Below, piece by piece: positions 24,765 to 32,870 of a DNA stretch of 64,000 nt. The DNA comes from Halobellus limi (GTDB lineage: Archaea; Halobacteriota; Halobacteria; Halobacteriales; Haloferacaceae). The position numbers and the translations under genes are program-made. The notes under the pieces were generated by a model. The model worked only from the letters and a program-made list of their open reading frames with translations, had not been told where the DNA came from and did not search any database. Numbering within the stretch: position 1 is the first letter of the stretch; each line of letters opens with the position of its first letter. The DNA lies in NCBI RefSeq assembly GCF_004799685.1, contig NZ_CP031311.1:2108001-2172000 (forward strand), read 5' to 3'.

Positions 24765-26300
24765 ATGAACGCGAACGCGGGGTGTGACACGGAGTCGGAC
24801 GCGGGGTGTGACACGGAGTCGGACGCGGGGTGTGACACGGAGTCGGACGCGGGGTGTGACACGGAGGCGAGCGCGACGAACGACTCCGTAGCGCCAGACG
24901 GGGCAGGCGGCGTCGGCGCCGGTGACTCGATCCCTCCCAGCGACTCGACTCCCGACGGCGTTCCGGACTTCCCGGCGGCGCGGCGGCACGTCCTGATCGA
25001 ACTGCTCAGGCTCGTCGCGAACCTCCGGAGCGAGAACGTCACCGTCCCCCCCAGCGACACGATGGCGGCCGCGCGGGCGCTCTCGGTGGTCGGCCTCGAC
25101 GACCGCGACCGCGTCGAGGACGCGCTGCGGGCGACACTGCTCTCCGATCCGGTCGACGCGGACGCCTTCGAGTCCGCGTTCCCGACGTTCTGGCACCGGC
25201 TCCGGTCGGGACTGAGCGCCGTCGCGACCGATCACGACGGGCCGACGGCCGGCGAGGACGGAGAGGGGGACGAACGGGCGGCGACGGAGGCAAACGGCTC
25301 CGAGACCGACGGCACAGAATCCGGAACGCTGGCGGACGCGGAACCCCCCGACGTCGACGGATCAGCCGACGAGGACGGACGCGTGGACGTCCGGATTCCG
25401 ACGGAGCGCCGTCACGCGACGGGCGACAGGCCGGAGTCGACAGGCGAGAGCGACGCGCGGCGGTACAGCGCCGTCGGCGGACGCGAACGCGTCGACGTCG
25501 ACACGGCGCCGTTGACGCGGGGCGAGGTTGCCGCCATCGACCGCTTCGTCGACGCGCTGGCGACGGTTCCCGGTCGTCGCCGGGAGCGATCGGCCGCCGG
25601 CGATCAGGTCGAGGCCAGGCGGGCGCTGCGGGCGAGTCTGGCGACCGGCGGCGCGCCGATGGAGCTCCCGCTTTCGCGACCGACGCCGAGCGAGCTGCGG
25701 TGCTGTCTGCTCGTCGACGTGAGCGGGTCCGTCCTCGATACGATCGACCGGAGCGTCCTCCTGGCCTTCGCAGACCGGTTGCACGACAGCGCCCGCGACG
25801 CCGGCGTGTTCCTCTTCGATACGGACCTCGTCGACGTCACCGAGCAGTTCGATCGGGGCGACGGCGACCCGGCGGCGGCGCTGCGAGAGGCTGAGGTCGA
25901 GTGGGGCGGCGGGACGAAGATCGGCGGGGCGTTCGCGACGCTCCGGCGGGAGCACCCCTACGCGGTCGACCGGCGGACGGTCGTCGTGGTCGTCAGCGAC
26001 GGTCTCGACGTCGGCGACCCGGACGTGCTAGCCGACGGCGTCACGTGGCTGGCCGACCGCGCCGGTGCGGTCGTCTGGCTCAACCCGCTGGCGGTCTCGC
26101 CGGCGTTCGAACCGCGGTCCCGCGGGATGTCGACGGCCGTCCCGTACGTCGACGCCCTGTTCGGGTTCGCCGAGCCGGCCGACCTCGCGGAGGCGGCCCG
26201 GCAGCTCGAACAGCGCGGACTGGGAGGGACCGTCGGCTACGAGCACGATTCGCGCCGGTCCCCGCGCTCGGCCGACGGGGACGGAGGTGATCGGTCGTGA
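24765..26300 (+). CDS. coxE: vWA-domain protein CoxE with N-terminal Cys repeats
   Basis: A 511-residue CoxE homologue. The C-terminal von Willebrand A domain has the MIDAS motif DxSxS at D318-S322 (LVDVSGSVLD) and VVSDGLD later. A CoxE-like helical region begins near residue 70 (RRHVLIELLRLVANLRSENV). Residues 4-34 are four near-identical AGCDTESD units, each with one Cys, an unusual extension. A long acidic linker follows (about 160-230). It should pair with CoxD as an ATPase/vWA chaperone. Its stop overlaps the next GTG start. Confidence 0.9.
   Translation: MNANAGCDTESDAGCDTESDAGCDTESDAGCDTEASATNDSVAPDGAGGVGAGDSIPPSDSTPDGVPDFPAARRHVLIELLRLVANLRSENVTVPPSDTMAAARALSVVGLDDRDRVEDALRATLLSDPVDADAFESAFPTFWHRLRSGLSAVATDHDGPTAGEDGEGDERAATEANGSETDGTESGTLADAEPPDVDGSADEDGRVDVRIPTERRHATGDRPESTGESDARRYSAVGGRERVDVDTAPLTRGEVAAIDRFVDALATVPGRRRERSAAGDQVEARRALRASLATGGAPMELPLSRPTPSELRCCLLVDVSGSVLDTIDRSVLLAFADRLHDSARDAGVFLFDTDLVDVTEQFDRGDGDPAAALREAEVEWGGGTKIGGAFATLRREHPYAVDRRTVVVVVSDGLDVGDPDVLADGVTWLADRAGAVVWLNPLAVSPAFEPRSRGMSTAVPYVDALFGFAEPADLAEAARQLEQRGLGGTVGYEHDSRRSPRSADGDGGDRS
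24775..24870 (+). repeat. 24-bp in-frame tandem repeat in coxE
   Basis: Four units of 24 bases (the first three identical, the fourth diverging at its last bases) encode AGCDTESD repeats at the CoxE N-terminus. The unit length is a multiple of three, so copy-number change keeps the frame. Confidence 0.9.
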
Positions 26301-27130
26301 ACGGGCTCCTCGACGCGGTTCGAGAACGTCTGGAACCCCACGTCACCGACGAGACGAGCGTCGAGCGGGTCACCGTGGGCGACGCGGCGATCCTCGTGGA
26401 ACTGACTGACGGCGAGTCGACGGCGGCCGGCCTGGCACACCGCCCGCCCGGCGATCGACCGGCGGCGACCGACTGGACCGTCGAAACGCTGCTCGACGGC
26501 GTGGCAGCGGACGGCACGGGGAGAGACTCGGAGGTCCGGGAGGCCCGAACCGCGCGGGCGATCGGCATCGCGGCGATGAACGCGCTCTCGACCCCGCTCG
26601 TCGACTGGCGAGCCGGCGACTCGATGGCGCTTCTGGCGGACGACGTCGGCCGAATCGTGACCGTGGGACTGTTCGGTCCCGCGTTCCGGAAGTTCGACGA
26701 CGTGGCGGTGAACGTGATCGAACGCGAGGCGATCGAGGACGTTCCCGATCCCGACGGCGTGAAAGTCGAGGCGTTCACCCCCGAGGAAACCGACGCCGCG
26801 ATGGCCGGCGCGGAGGTCGTCTTCGTGACCGGCTCGGCGTTCGTCTACGGGGGCGTCGAGTCGTACCTCGACGCCGCACCGACGTCTGCGACCGTCGTCG
26901 TCATCGGTGCCACGGCGTCGTTCCTCCCCGGTCCCCTGTTCGAGGCGGGCGCGGACGTCGTCGCCGGGGCGACGGTTTCCGACGCTGTAGGGGTCAGAGC
27001 GGCGCTGCGGCGGGGCGACTGCGGGACCGACCTGCACGACGCGGGACTGACGAAGGTGTACGTCGCCCGGGCGACGCCTTCTGGGATTCGACTCGACGCG
27101 AGCGGCGGGACCGGGAGTTCCAACGGATGA
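26297..27130 (+). CDS. DUF4213/DUF364-like Rossmann protein of the cox operon
   Basis: A 277-residue protein with GTG start overlapping the coxE stop. The N-terminal half resembles DUF4213 (ARTARAIGIAAMNALSTPLV). The C-terminal half resembles DUF364 (VGLFGPAFRKFDD, VFVTGSAFVYGG, VVVIGATASFLPGPLF). Relatives are annotated as putative metal-chelation domains and appear near metal or cofactor genes. Its place inside a CO dehydrogenase operon suggests a maturation role, possibly Mo or Cu handling. There is no direct evidence for the ligand. Confidence 0.72.
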   Translation: MNGLLDAVRERLEPHVTDETSVERVTVGDAAILVELTDGESTAAGLAHRPPGDRPAATDWTVETLLDGVAADGTGRDSEVREARTARAIGIAAMNALSTPLVDWRAGDSMALLADDVGRIVTVGLFGPAFRKFDDVAVNVIEREAIEDVPDPDGVKVEAFTPEETDAAMAGAEVVFVTGSAFVYGGVESYLDAAPTSATVVVIGATASFLPGPLFEAGADVVAGATVSDAVGVRAALRRGDCGTDLHDAGLTKVYVARATPSGIRLDASGGTGSSNG

Positions 27131-27137
27131 CACATCT

Positions 27138-28310
27138 ATGACACAGAGCAACTGGAGCGTGCCCGAGACGGAAGTCGTACAGCAGATACGTGACCGACTC
27201 GACGGCGATGGGATCGACGTCCTGGCGACGATCGTCGACGTCGAGGGGAACGCCTACCGCCGACCGGGGGCGAAGATGCTCCTCGACGAGGGCGGGGCCG
27301 GCGTCGGCAGCATCACCGCCGGCTGTCTCGAAGACGAACTGCTCTCGGTCGGCGACCGAGTCCGGGAAACGGGCGAGCCGGAACTGGTCACCTACGACCT
27401 GATGAACGACGACGGCGAGGACGTCTGGGGCCTCGGCGTCGGCTGCAACGGCGTCATCGAGGTCCTGCTCGAACCCCTGACCGAGACCTACCGCTCCGCG
27501 GTCGAGGCGTTCTTCGGCGGGCGCGACGTGGCCGTCGTCACCGTCCTCGATTCGGGCGGACGGTTCGAGCAGGGCGACCGCGTCTACTACTACCCCGACA
27601 CGGGATCGCTGGTCTCGCCCGACGGCACCGACGCGAGCGGGTGGCCGGTCGAGTCGCTGGCGGACCCCGCGGGCGAACTCGCCGCGCGGGGGAAGGCGGG
27701 GACCGTTTCGCTGCCGGACGGGGGCGACGAACTGACGGTCTTCGTCGACGGACTCGCCGCGCCGGACGAGTTGGTGGTCTTCGGAACCGGACACGACGTG
27801 CGGCCGGTCACGGAGTTCGCGACGAAGAACGACTTCCGCGTGACCGTCGTGGGCTTCCGCGGCGCGGTCGACCTCGCCGAGCGCTTCCCCGAGGCGGATC
27901 GGATCGTCACCACGTCGCCGGCGGCCGTGGGCGAGGACCTCGAACTCGACGACCGGACGTACGCGGTCGTGATGACGCACAACTTCGTCGACGACCAGTT
28001 GACCGTCGAGTCGCTGCTGGACGCCGGCGTCCCGTACGTCGGCGTGATGGGTCCCCGCGAACGCTTCGAGCGGATGCTGGAGGCGTTCGAAGCGGACGGA
28101 CGGAAGTTCGGGGAAGCGGAGCTATCGACGGTGTACACCCCCGTCGGACTCGACCTCGGCGGCGGGTCGCCGTTCCAGATCGCCCACAGCATCGTCGCGG
28201 AGGTGCTCGCGGTCTCGAACGGGCGAACGCCGCGTCACCTCAAGAGCCGCGAGGAGCCGATCCACGAGCGCGTCGACGTCGAGTCCGACGCGGACCCACC
28301 CGCGCAGTAG
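27138..28310 (+). CDS. coxF: XdhC/CoxF-family Moco maturation protein
   Basis: A 390-residue full-length XdhC-type protein. The N-terminal domain has VLATIVDVEGNAYRRPGAKM and AGCLEDELL; the family Cys lies in the latter. A GCNGVIEVLLEPL block follows. The C-terminal Rossmann domain has VFGTGHDVRPVTEFA and VVMTHNFVDDQL. Members bind Moco and insert the equatorial sulfur before transfer to the apoenzyme. It is the second XdhC of the operon, and unlike the first it lacks a YHS domain. It closes the plus-strand cox run. Confidence 0.87.
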   Translation: MTQSNWSVPETEVVQQIRDRLDGDGIDVLATIVDVEGNAYRRPGAKMLLDEGGAGVGSITAGCLEDELLSVGDRVRETGEPELVTYDLMNDDGEDVWGLGVGCNGVIEVLLEPLTETYRSAVEAFFGGRDVAVVTVLDSGGRFEQGDRVYYYPDTGSLVSPDGTDASGWPVESLADPAGELAARGKAGTVSLPDGGDELTVFVDGLAAPDELVVFGTGHDVRPVTEFATKNDFRVTVVGFRGAVDLAERFPEADRIVTTSPAAVGEDLELDDRTYAVVMTHNFVDDQLTVESLLDAGVPYVGVMGPRERFERMLEAFEADGRKFGEAELSTVYTPVGLDLGGGSPFQIAHSIVAEVLAVSNGRTPRHLKSREEPIHERVDVESDADPPAQ

Positions 28311-28367
28311 CCGCGGGCGTCGCGTCCGCAGAATCAGTGATTCACGGGGCGTCGCGGCCGCGGGCGT

Positions 28368-29339
28368 TTACATATAGCCGAGGTCGCGCAGGCGCTCCAT
28401 CAGGTCCTCTTTGTCCTGGGCGCGGCCCGCGCGCTCGGTCGTGTTGGCCATATCCTGCAGCCAGGCGGGTTCCTCGGTCGTCTTGTCCGTCGACACTTCG
28501 CTGCCGAGCGAGCGGAAGCCCGCGAAGTACTTCGGCGAGACCGGGATGTCCGCCATCGTGAGGCCGTTCGGCAGGTCTTCGGCGCTCTCGGGGACGTAGC
28601 CGTCCTCGGGGTAGCCCTCGACGGTGTCCGGAACCACGAAGTTCCAGAACGCCTCCCAGACGGAGGCCTCGTCGAACTGGAGGATGGGCTGAATGCGGTC
28701 GTGCGGCGGGTAGATGTCGGGGTCGTGCCGGGGGGAGAAGAACGTCTCGTCGGCGCGGGCCTCCTGCTCGTCCCAGCGCACGCCCGAGATGACGCCGTCG
28801 ACGTCGTACGTCTCGAGCGCGTCGTTGAGCGCCACCGTCTTCAGCAGGTGGTTGCCGACGTAGGTGTCCAGCAGGAACGGGAAGGTGTCGTCCTCGTACT
28901 CCAGCAGGTCGCGGACGTGGTGCTGGTTGTGCTCGGAGAGCTCCGAGACCGGGATGTCGTCGCCGGGTTCGAGGTCGTGCTCTTCGACGTACGCGCCGAC
29001 GTCCTCGTTGCGGGCGTAGATAACTTCGAGGTCCCACTCCTCGGCCCAGTGGTCGACGAAGTCGTGGATCTCGTCGAAGTGCTGGTAGTGGTCGATGAAG
29101 ACCGCGGGCGGAGTTTCGAGGTCGTACTTCTCGGCGACCTCCTTGATGAAATAGAGGGTAAGCGTCGAGTCCTTGCCCCCGGTCCACATCACGGCGGGGT
29201 TCTCGTACTGTTCGAGGCCGCGCTTCGTGACCTCGATCGCCTTCTCGATCTTGTCCTGAATCGTCGGATAGTCCTCGGGCGTCTCGCCCTCGCCGTCGGT
29301 GTAGTCGACGTCGAGGTAGTCGGGGAACTCGTCTGACAT
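28368..29339 (-). CDS. PAPS reductase / sulfate adenylyltransferase (CysD/CysH) family protein
   Basis: A 323-residue PP-loop ATP-pyrophosphatase. The P-loop motif TGGKDS is at residues 53-58, and FIDHYQHFDEIHDFV and GVRWDEQEARADETFF follow as in the adenine-nucleotide alpha-hydrolase family. Such haloarchaeal proteins are annotated as sulfate-activation or reduction enzymes, but no cysN, sat or sulfite reductase lies nearby, so the substrate is open. The promoter carries a striking repeat of taattaca overlapping the start region. Confidence 0.78.
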   Translation of the reverse strand: MSDEFPDYLDVDYTDGEGETPEDYPTIQDKIEKAIEVTKRGLEQYENPAVMWTGGKDSTLTLYFIKEVAEKYDLETPPAVFIDHYQHFDEIHDFVDHWAEEWDLEVIYARNEDVGAYVEEHDLEPGDDIPVSELSEHNQHHVRDLLEYEDDTFPFLLDTYVGNHLLKTVALNDALETYDVDGVISGVRWDEQEARADETFFSPRHDPDIYPPHDRIQPILQFDEASVWEAFWNFVVPDTVEGYPEDGYVPESAEDLPNGLTMADIPVSPKYFAGFRSLGSEVSTDKTTEEPAWLQDMANTTERAGRAQDKEDLMERLRDLGYM

Positions 29340-29342
29340 CGT

Positions 29343-29358
29343 GTAATTACATCTAATT
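29343..29358. promoter_or_regulatory. Repeated taattac operator candidate
   Basis: Two copies of taattaca separated by two bases lie between the start codon of the PAPS-reductase-like gene (29339) and its TATA-like atttaatc (minus strand, about -29). The first copy forms a palindrome, gtaattac. The position downstream of the TATA box would suit a repressor. Confidence 0.45.
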
Positions 29359-29359
29359 A

Positions 29360-29820
29360 CAAGAGATTAAATGCTTTTTGTCATCGATCGGGGGAGGGGC
29401 TGATAGTACACGAGAGATCTTAGTAAAAATGACCTTTATTATATATTTATACACTATATACTAAATTTCTTATATTTCTTTCGTGATTTGGATCACCAGC
29501 TATTCGATAAACACTACAAAACGGCATTATATTTCTTCTATTGACTCTACAAGGGAACCAAAATCGAAGAAGTATATTTAAATTATTTTGATAGTTTTAA
29601 TGAATACTATTTTTATTGAATAGAGTATGACGGGACACTCATCCTGCATCGATCGCGTGAGTGGTCCGCCCGTCACGGCATCGAACGGTTCGGTGCGGTC
29701 GGGTACGGCCGGCTTTTCCATCATATTGGATCCGGCCGTTAATACCGGTCAGTCCCGCCGTGGGTACGGATACGGAGAGAGATAACATATGTACGGATGT
29801 GATGGTAGAGGAGCAGGGTG
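29360..29820. other. AT-rich gap without genes
   Basis: About 29400-29640 is strongly AT-rich compared with the genes on both sides and has frequent stops in all frames. 29640-29820 returns to normal composition with short non-family frames. I see no transposase remnant and no tRNA. The sequence gagataacatatgtac (about 29784-29799) recurs almost exactly at 43365-43380. Confidence 0.6.
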
Positions 29821-29826
29821 GTAGAA

Positions 29827-29849
29827 GGTTTTCAATGATGCTGAAAACC
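29827..29849. promoter_or_regulatory. Dyad motif, copy 1 (IclR-regulon candidate)
   Basis: GGTTTTCA-atgatgc-TGAAAACC is a perfect 8-bp inverted repeat about 100 bases upstream of the SDR gene at 29941. Related dyads occur upstream of iclR (31701) and between the two MBL genes (43411). Confidence 0.6.
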
Positions 29850-29940
29850 AATCTACTCATCCCCGCTGTGAGAGATCATTCCCCCGCTGGGCAGATCCGG
29901 GAAAAATATAAATAGGAGTATTCTCGATTACCACTCATAG

Positions 29941-30837
29941 ATGGCAGCTCAAAACGTTCTTGTGACGGGTCCGTACGGCGAGGCAGGCGAGGCGATCCTC
30001 AACCACCTGGCCGAGAAGGATCGGTACGAGTTCACGTATCTCAACCGAAGCGATCACCCCGACTACGAGACGCACGTCGCGGACATCGCCGATTACGAGG
30101 CGATCCGACCGGCGTTCGACGGGCAGGACGCGGTCATCCACCTGGCCGCACAGTCCGACGCGGGCGCGGACTTCGAGGACATCATCGAGCCGAACATCGT
30201 CGGGACGTACAACGTCCTGAAGGCGATAGAAGACGCCGGCGTGGAGACGCTGATCTACGCGTCCTCACAGCGCGTGATGGGACTCTACGAGGAGGACCAC
30301 GCCCCGGAGCTCTACGAGGAGGACTACCCCTCAGAGTACGACCCGCTTCGGCTCACCCACGAGACGCTCCCGAAACCGGACGGCTACTACGGCGCCTCGA
30401 AGGTGTTCGGCGAGCACATCTGTCGAACGCACGCCCGTCGCGACGGCGCGCCGGAGCAGGTGTACTCCCTCCGGATTTCGAGCGTCAGAACCGAGGAATA
30501 CGACCACCCCTACGGCGACGCCGAGCGCGGGGTCGACCGGGGAGAGGAACACCGAGTGGACGAGGACGAGGTGTGGGACCAGTCACAGACCGGCTCCTGG
30601 GAACGCGGCAGCGAGGAGTACGAGGAGATGGTCAAGCGCCTGAAGGCGTCGTGGACCTCCCAGCGCGACTTCGCGCACCTGCTCGAGTGCTGTCTGGAAG
30701 ACGACGACGTCACCTACGACACGTTCTACGCGGTCAGCGGGAACGACGCGCGGTGGTTCGACATCGAGCACGCGCAGGCCGTCCTCGGCTACGAACCGCG
30801 TGACAACGCCGCCGAGTGGGACAGCCCGCCGGAGTAG
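29941..30837 (+). CDS. NAD-dependent sugar dehydrogenase, extended SDR (Azf/uronate dehydrogenase-like)
   Basis: A 298-residue extended SDR. The NAD loop is TGPYGEAG (9-16), and the catalytic Tyr and Lys are Y150 and K154 (YYGASK) with Ser near 108. The C-terminal pattern W-S-RDFAHLLECC...YAVSGNDARWF...AVLGYEPRDNAAEW is very like haloarchaeal Azf (NAD-dependent glucose-6-phosphate dehydrogenase) and uronate dehydrogenases. It is longer because of an acidic insert (about 185-215). Expected reaction: sugar or sugar-acid C1 to lactone. A TATA (aaatataaat, about 29905) supports a leaderless start. Substrate is not readable from sequence. Confidence 0.8.
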   Translation: MAAQNVLVTGPYGEAGEAILNHLAEKDRYEFTYLNRSDHPDYETHVADIADYEAIRPAFDGQDAVIHLAAQSDAGADFEDIIEPNIVGTYNVLKAIEDAGVETLIYASSQRVMGLYEEDHAPELYEEDYPSEYDPLRLTHETLPKPDGYYGASKVFGEHICRTHARRDGAPEQVYSLRISSVRTEEYDHPYGDAERGVDRGEEHRVDEDEVWDQSQTGSWERGSEEYEEMVKRLKASWTSQRDFAHLLECCLEDDDVTYDTFYAVSGNDARWFDIEHAQAVLGYEPRDNAAEWDSPPE

Positions 30838-30882
30838 CGTCGGCGGGGCCGGCGGGAACGACCCTCCCGACTCGCTCTCACG

Positions 30883-31659
30883 CTACTCGAACTGGCGTAT
30901 CTTCAGCTCGATGATGTTCTTCTTGTTGAGCAGCGCGGGGGCGAGTTCCTCCTCGATGCGCTCTCTGGTGATGCGGCTCCGCGGACCGCTGATGGAGATC
31001 GCCCCGATCGCCCCGTCGGGTTCGGAGGCGATGGCGGTCCCGATGGCGCACACCCCCGGGAAGTGCTCGCCGTTGTTGATCGAGTACCCCCGCTCCCGAA
31101 TCGTCTCCAGTTCGTCGTAGAGGACGTCCTCGTCGGTGATCGTGTCGTCGGTCAGCGCCGGCATCCCGCGCCGATCGAGGAGTTCCGCGACCCGCTCGTC
31201 GGACAGCTCCGCGAGGATCGCCTTGCCGGTCGCCGTCAGGTGGAGGTAGAAGTGATCGCCGAGCGAGGCATCGTCGTCGATGGAGTGGGGACTCTCGGAT
31301 TTGTACAGCTGAACCGAGTACCCCCGCTCCTCGACGGTGACGTTGGTGTGTTCGCCGGTCTCGGCCTGCAGTTCGTCGAGTTCGGGCTTGGCCGCCTGAT
31401 AGAGCGCCAGGCCGTCGCGACGTTCCCCGCCCGTCCCCAGGAACTCGAAGCTGCAGCGGTAGACATCGTCGTCTTTCACCACGTAGCCCGTCTCGACGAG
31501 GGTCGTGAGGTGGATGTGTGCCGTGCTCACCGCCAGTCCCAGGTCGTCGGCCGCCTCCGAGAGCGTCGCGCCGTCCTCCTGTCCTAAATATTCAATAATG
31601 TCAAAAGATCTCTCGACGCTCTGCAGCCCGCGTGCGCCCGATTCGTCCGGTTCGGTCAT
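30883..31659 (-). CDS. IclR-family transcriptional regulator
   Basis: A 258-residue regulator. The N-terminal winged helix (SVERSFDIIEYLGQEDGATLSE then STAHIHLTTLVETGYV) is followed by the IclR effector-binding domain (HLTATGKAILAELSDERV, GVCAIGTAI, ISISGPRSRI). Haloarchaeal IclR proteins control sugar-catabolic operons. Its position between a sugar dehydrogenase and an RraA-like aldolase makes it the likely local regulator. A dyad lies about 42 bases upstream of its own start, suggesting autoregulation. Confidence 0.92.
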   Translation of the reverse strand: MTEPDESGARGLQSVERSFDIIEYLGQEDGATLSEAADDLGLAVSTAHIHLTTLVETGYVVKDDDVYRCSFEFLGTGGERRDGLALYQAAKPELDELQAETGEHTNVTVEERGYSVQLYKSESPHSIDDDASLGDHFYLHLTATGKAILAELSDERVAELLDRRGMPALTDDTITDEDVLYDELETIRERGYSINNGEHFPGVCAIGTAIASEPDGAIGAISISGPRSRITRERIEEELAPALLNKKNIIELKIRQFE

Positions 31660-31700
31660 ACGTACTGGTTCGGCCGTATCTCCTTAAGCCCTGCGAGGAG

Positions 31701-31717
31701 TTACAACGATGTTGAAT
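31701..31717. promoter_or_regulatory. Dyad motif, copy 2, upstream of iclR
   Basis: TTACAACGATGTTGAAT contains the dyad CAAC-gat-GTTG and matches the 17-base core of copy 1 (TTTCAATGATGCTGAAA) at 13 positions. It lies 42 bases before the iclR ATG on the minus strand. Confidence 0.5.
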
Positions 31718-31868
31718 CCGATCCGGGGAACCGTCCAGTCCCGGCCGACTGGCCGGACCCGCCGGATCACCTAGTGAGTGTCGACGAGGCGAGCAGGGCG
31801 AACTGGCGCCAAAAAAACGCGATCGGAGCCGGTGCAACCGCGATTTCCGGCGAGCGCTCGTCCGTGTA

Positions 31869-32558
31869 CTACTGAATCGAGTCCTCGGGGCCGACGACCT
31901 CCAGGTTCTCGAACAGTTCGTCGTAGCCGTTGAGCTCGAAGAGGTACGTGCCGTCCCGGATCGCCTCGCGGGTCTCGTCCTCGGATTCGAGTTTCTCGTG
32001 TGCGAGATCGAGGACTCTCTCAGCACCGTCGCCGGGAATGACAGCGAGACCGTCGTCGTCGCCGACGACGATGTCGCCGGGATCGACGCTCACGCCCCCA
32101 CAGGAGACGGTGACGTTCACCGATCCGGGGTCCTGCTTGAGCGGGCCCTGGGGGTTCACGCCGCGGCCGTAGACGGGGAACTCCATCTCGGCGATCTCGC
32201 GGCTGTCGCGGTACCCGCCGTCGATGACGAGGCCCGCGAGGTCGTTGGCCTTGCAGGACTCACACATCAGCTCTCCGATGTGTCCGGTGTCGGTGTAGCC
32301 GTTGCAGTCGACGACGAGCACGTCGCCGGGTTCGGCCATCGTGATCGCCTTGTGGATGATGAGGTTGTCGCCGGGGGCGGCCTTGACCGTGATCGCGGTC
32401 CCGGCCATCTCGACGCCCTCGTAGGCGGGTCGCATCCCGGCGTCCATCGTGAGGCCGACGTTCCCGGTCACGTCGGAGACGATGGTGCTCGGAATCCCCT
32501 CGAAGGCCTCGACGGTCTCGCGGTCCGGTCGCTCCACGTCGTGCTCGATCGTGTGCAT
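31869..32558 (-). CDS. RraA-like aldolase family protein
   Basis: A 229-residue member of the RraA/HMG-CHA aldolase fold. Family marks are AGTAITVKAAPGDNL, GDVLVVDCNGYTDTGHIGELM and a GLVIDGGYRDSREIAEMEFPVYGRG stretch, with the Arg/Asp pair that in true aldolases binds divalent metal and pyruvate enolate. It may cleave 4-hydroxy-4-methyl-2-oxoglutarate-type or other 2-keto acids, or decarboxylate oxaloacetate. The neighbours (dehydrogenase, glycerate kinase, hydroxyacid reductase) favour a catabolic aldolase over the E. coli RNase E inhibitor role. Confidence 0.8.
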   Translation of the reverse strand: MHTIEHDVERPDRETVEAFEGIPSTIVSDVTGNVGLTMDAGMRPAYEGVEMAGTAITVKAAPGDNLIIHKAITMAEPGDVLVVDCNGYTDTGHIGELMCESCKANDLAGLVIDGGYRDSREIAEMEFPVYGRGVNPQGPLKQDPGSVNVTVSCGGVSVDPGDIVVGDDDGLAVIPGDGAERVLDLAHEKLESEDETREAIRDGTYLFELNGYDELFENLEVVGPEDSIQ

Positions 32559-32607
32559 ACGTCCGAGGAGACGGATCTACCTCATTAAGCTACTGATCGG
32601 CGGACCG

Positions 32608-32820
32608 GTCGTGTTTAGTTAAGCGATTGCAGCCGTAAAACCGCTCTCGGGTGGGAATGGAAGGGGCCGCGCTCTCGGCGAAGACGGGCGATGCAAGGAC
32701 CGCAGGCACGAGCCCCGCGAGTGCCGAGGACCACAGCGAGCCCATCGAGTCGAGAGCGCGGGGGCTTCCGAAGTCTTCACCACAGCGATCTCGCCGGTTT
32801 CACTTCTAACTAAACAGTAC
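32608..32820. mobile_element. MITE, copy A (213 bp)
   Basis: The element starts GTCGTGTTTAGTTAAG and ends CTAACTAAACAGTAC, so the terminal inverted repeats match over GTnnTGTTTAGTTA. It is flanked by a perfect 10-bp direct repeat (cggcggaccg at 32598-32607 and 32821-32830), a target-site duplication. It encodes no transposase. A second, shorter element with the same ends lies at 37328-37445. It sits between the rraA-like promoter and the 2-hydroxyacid dehydrogenase. Confidence 0.85.
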
Positions 32821-32870
32821 CGGCGGACCGACGCCAAAAGATATGCCGACGCGACGTGCACGTATGGCTA

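Noticed and set aside
24775-24870. Short regularly spaced repeats considered as a CRISPR array
   Set aside because: The units abut without spacers and encode an in-frame peptide repeat in coxE.
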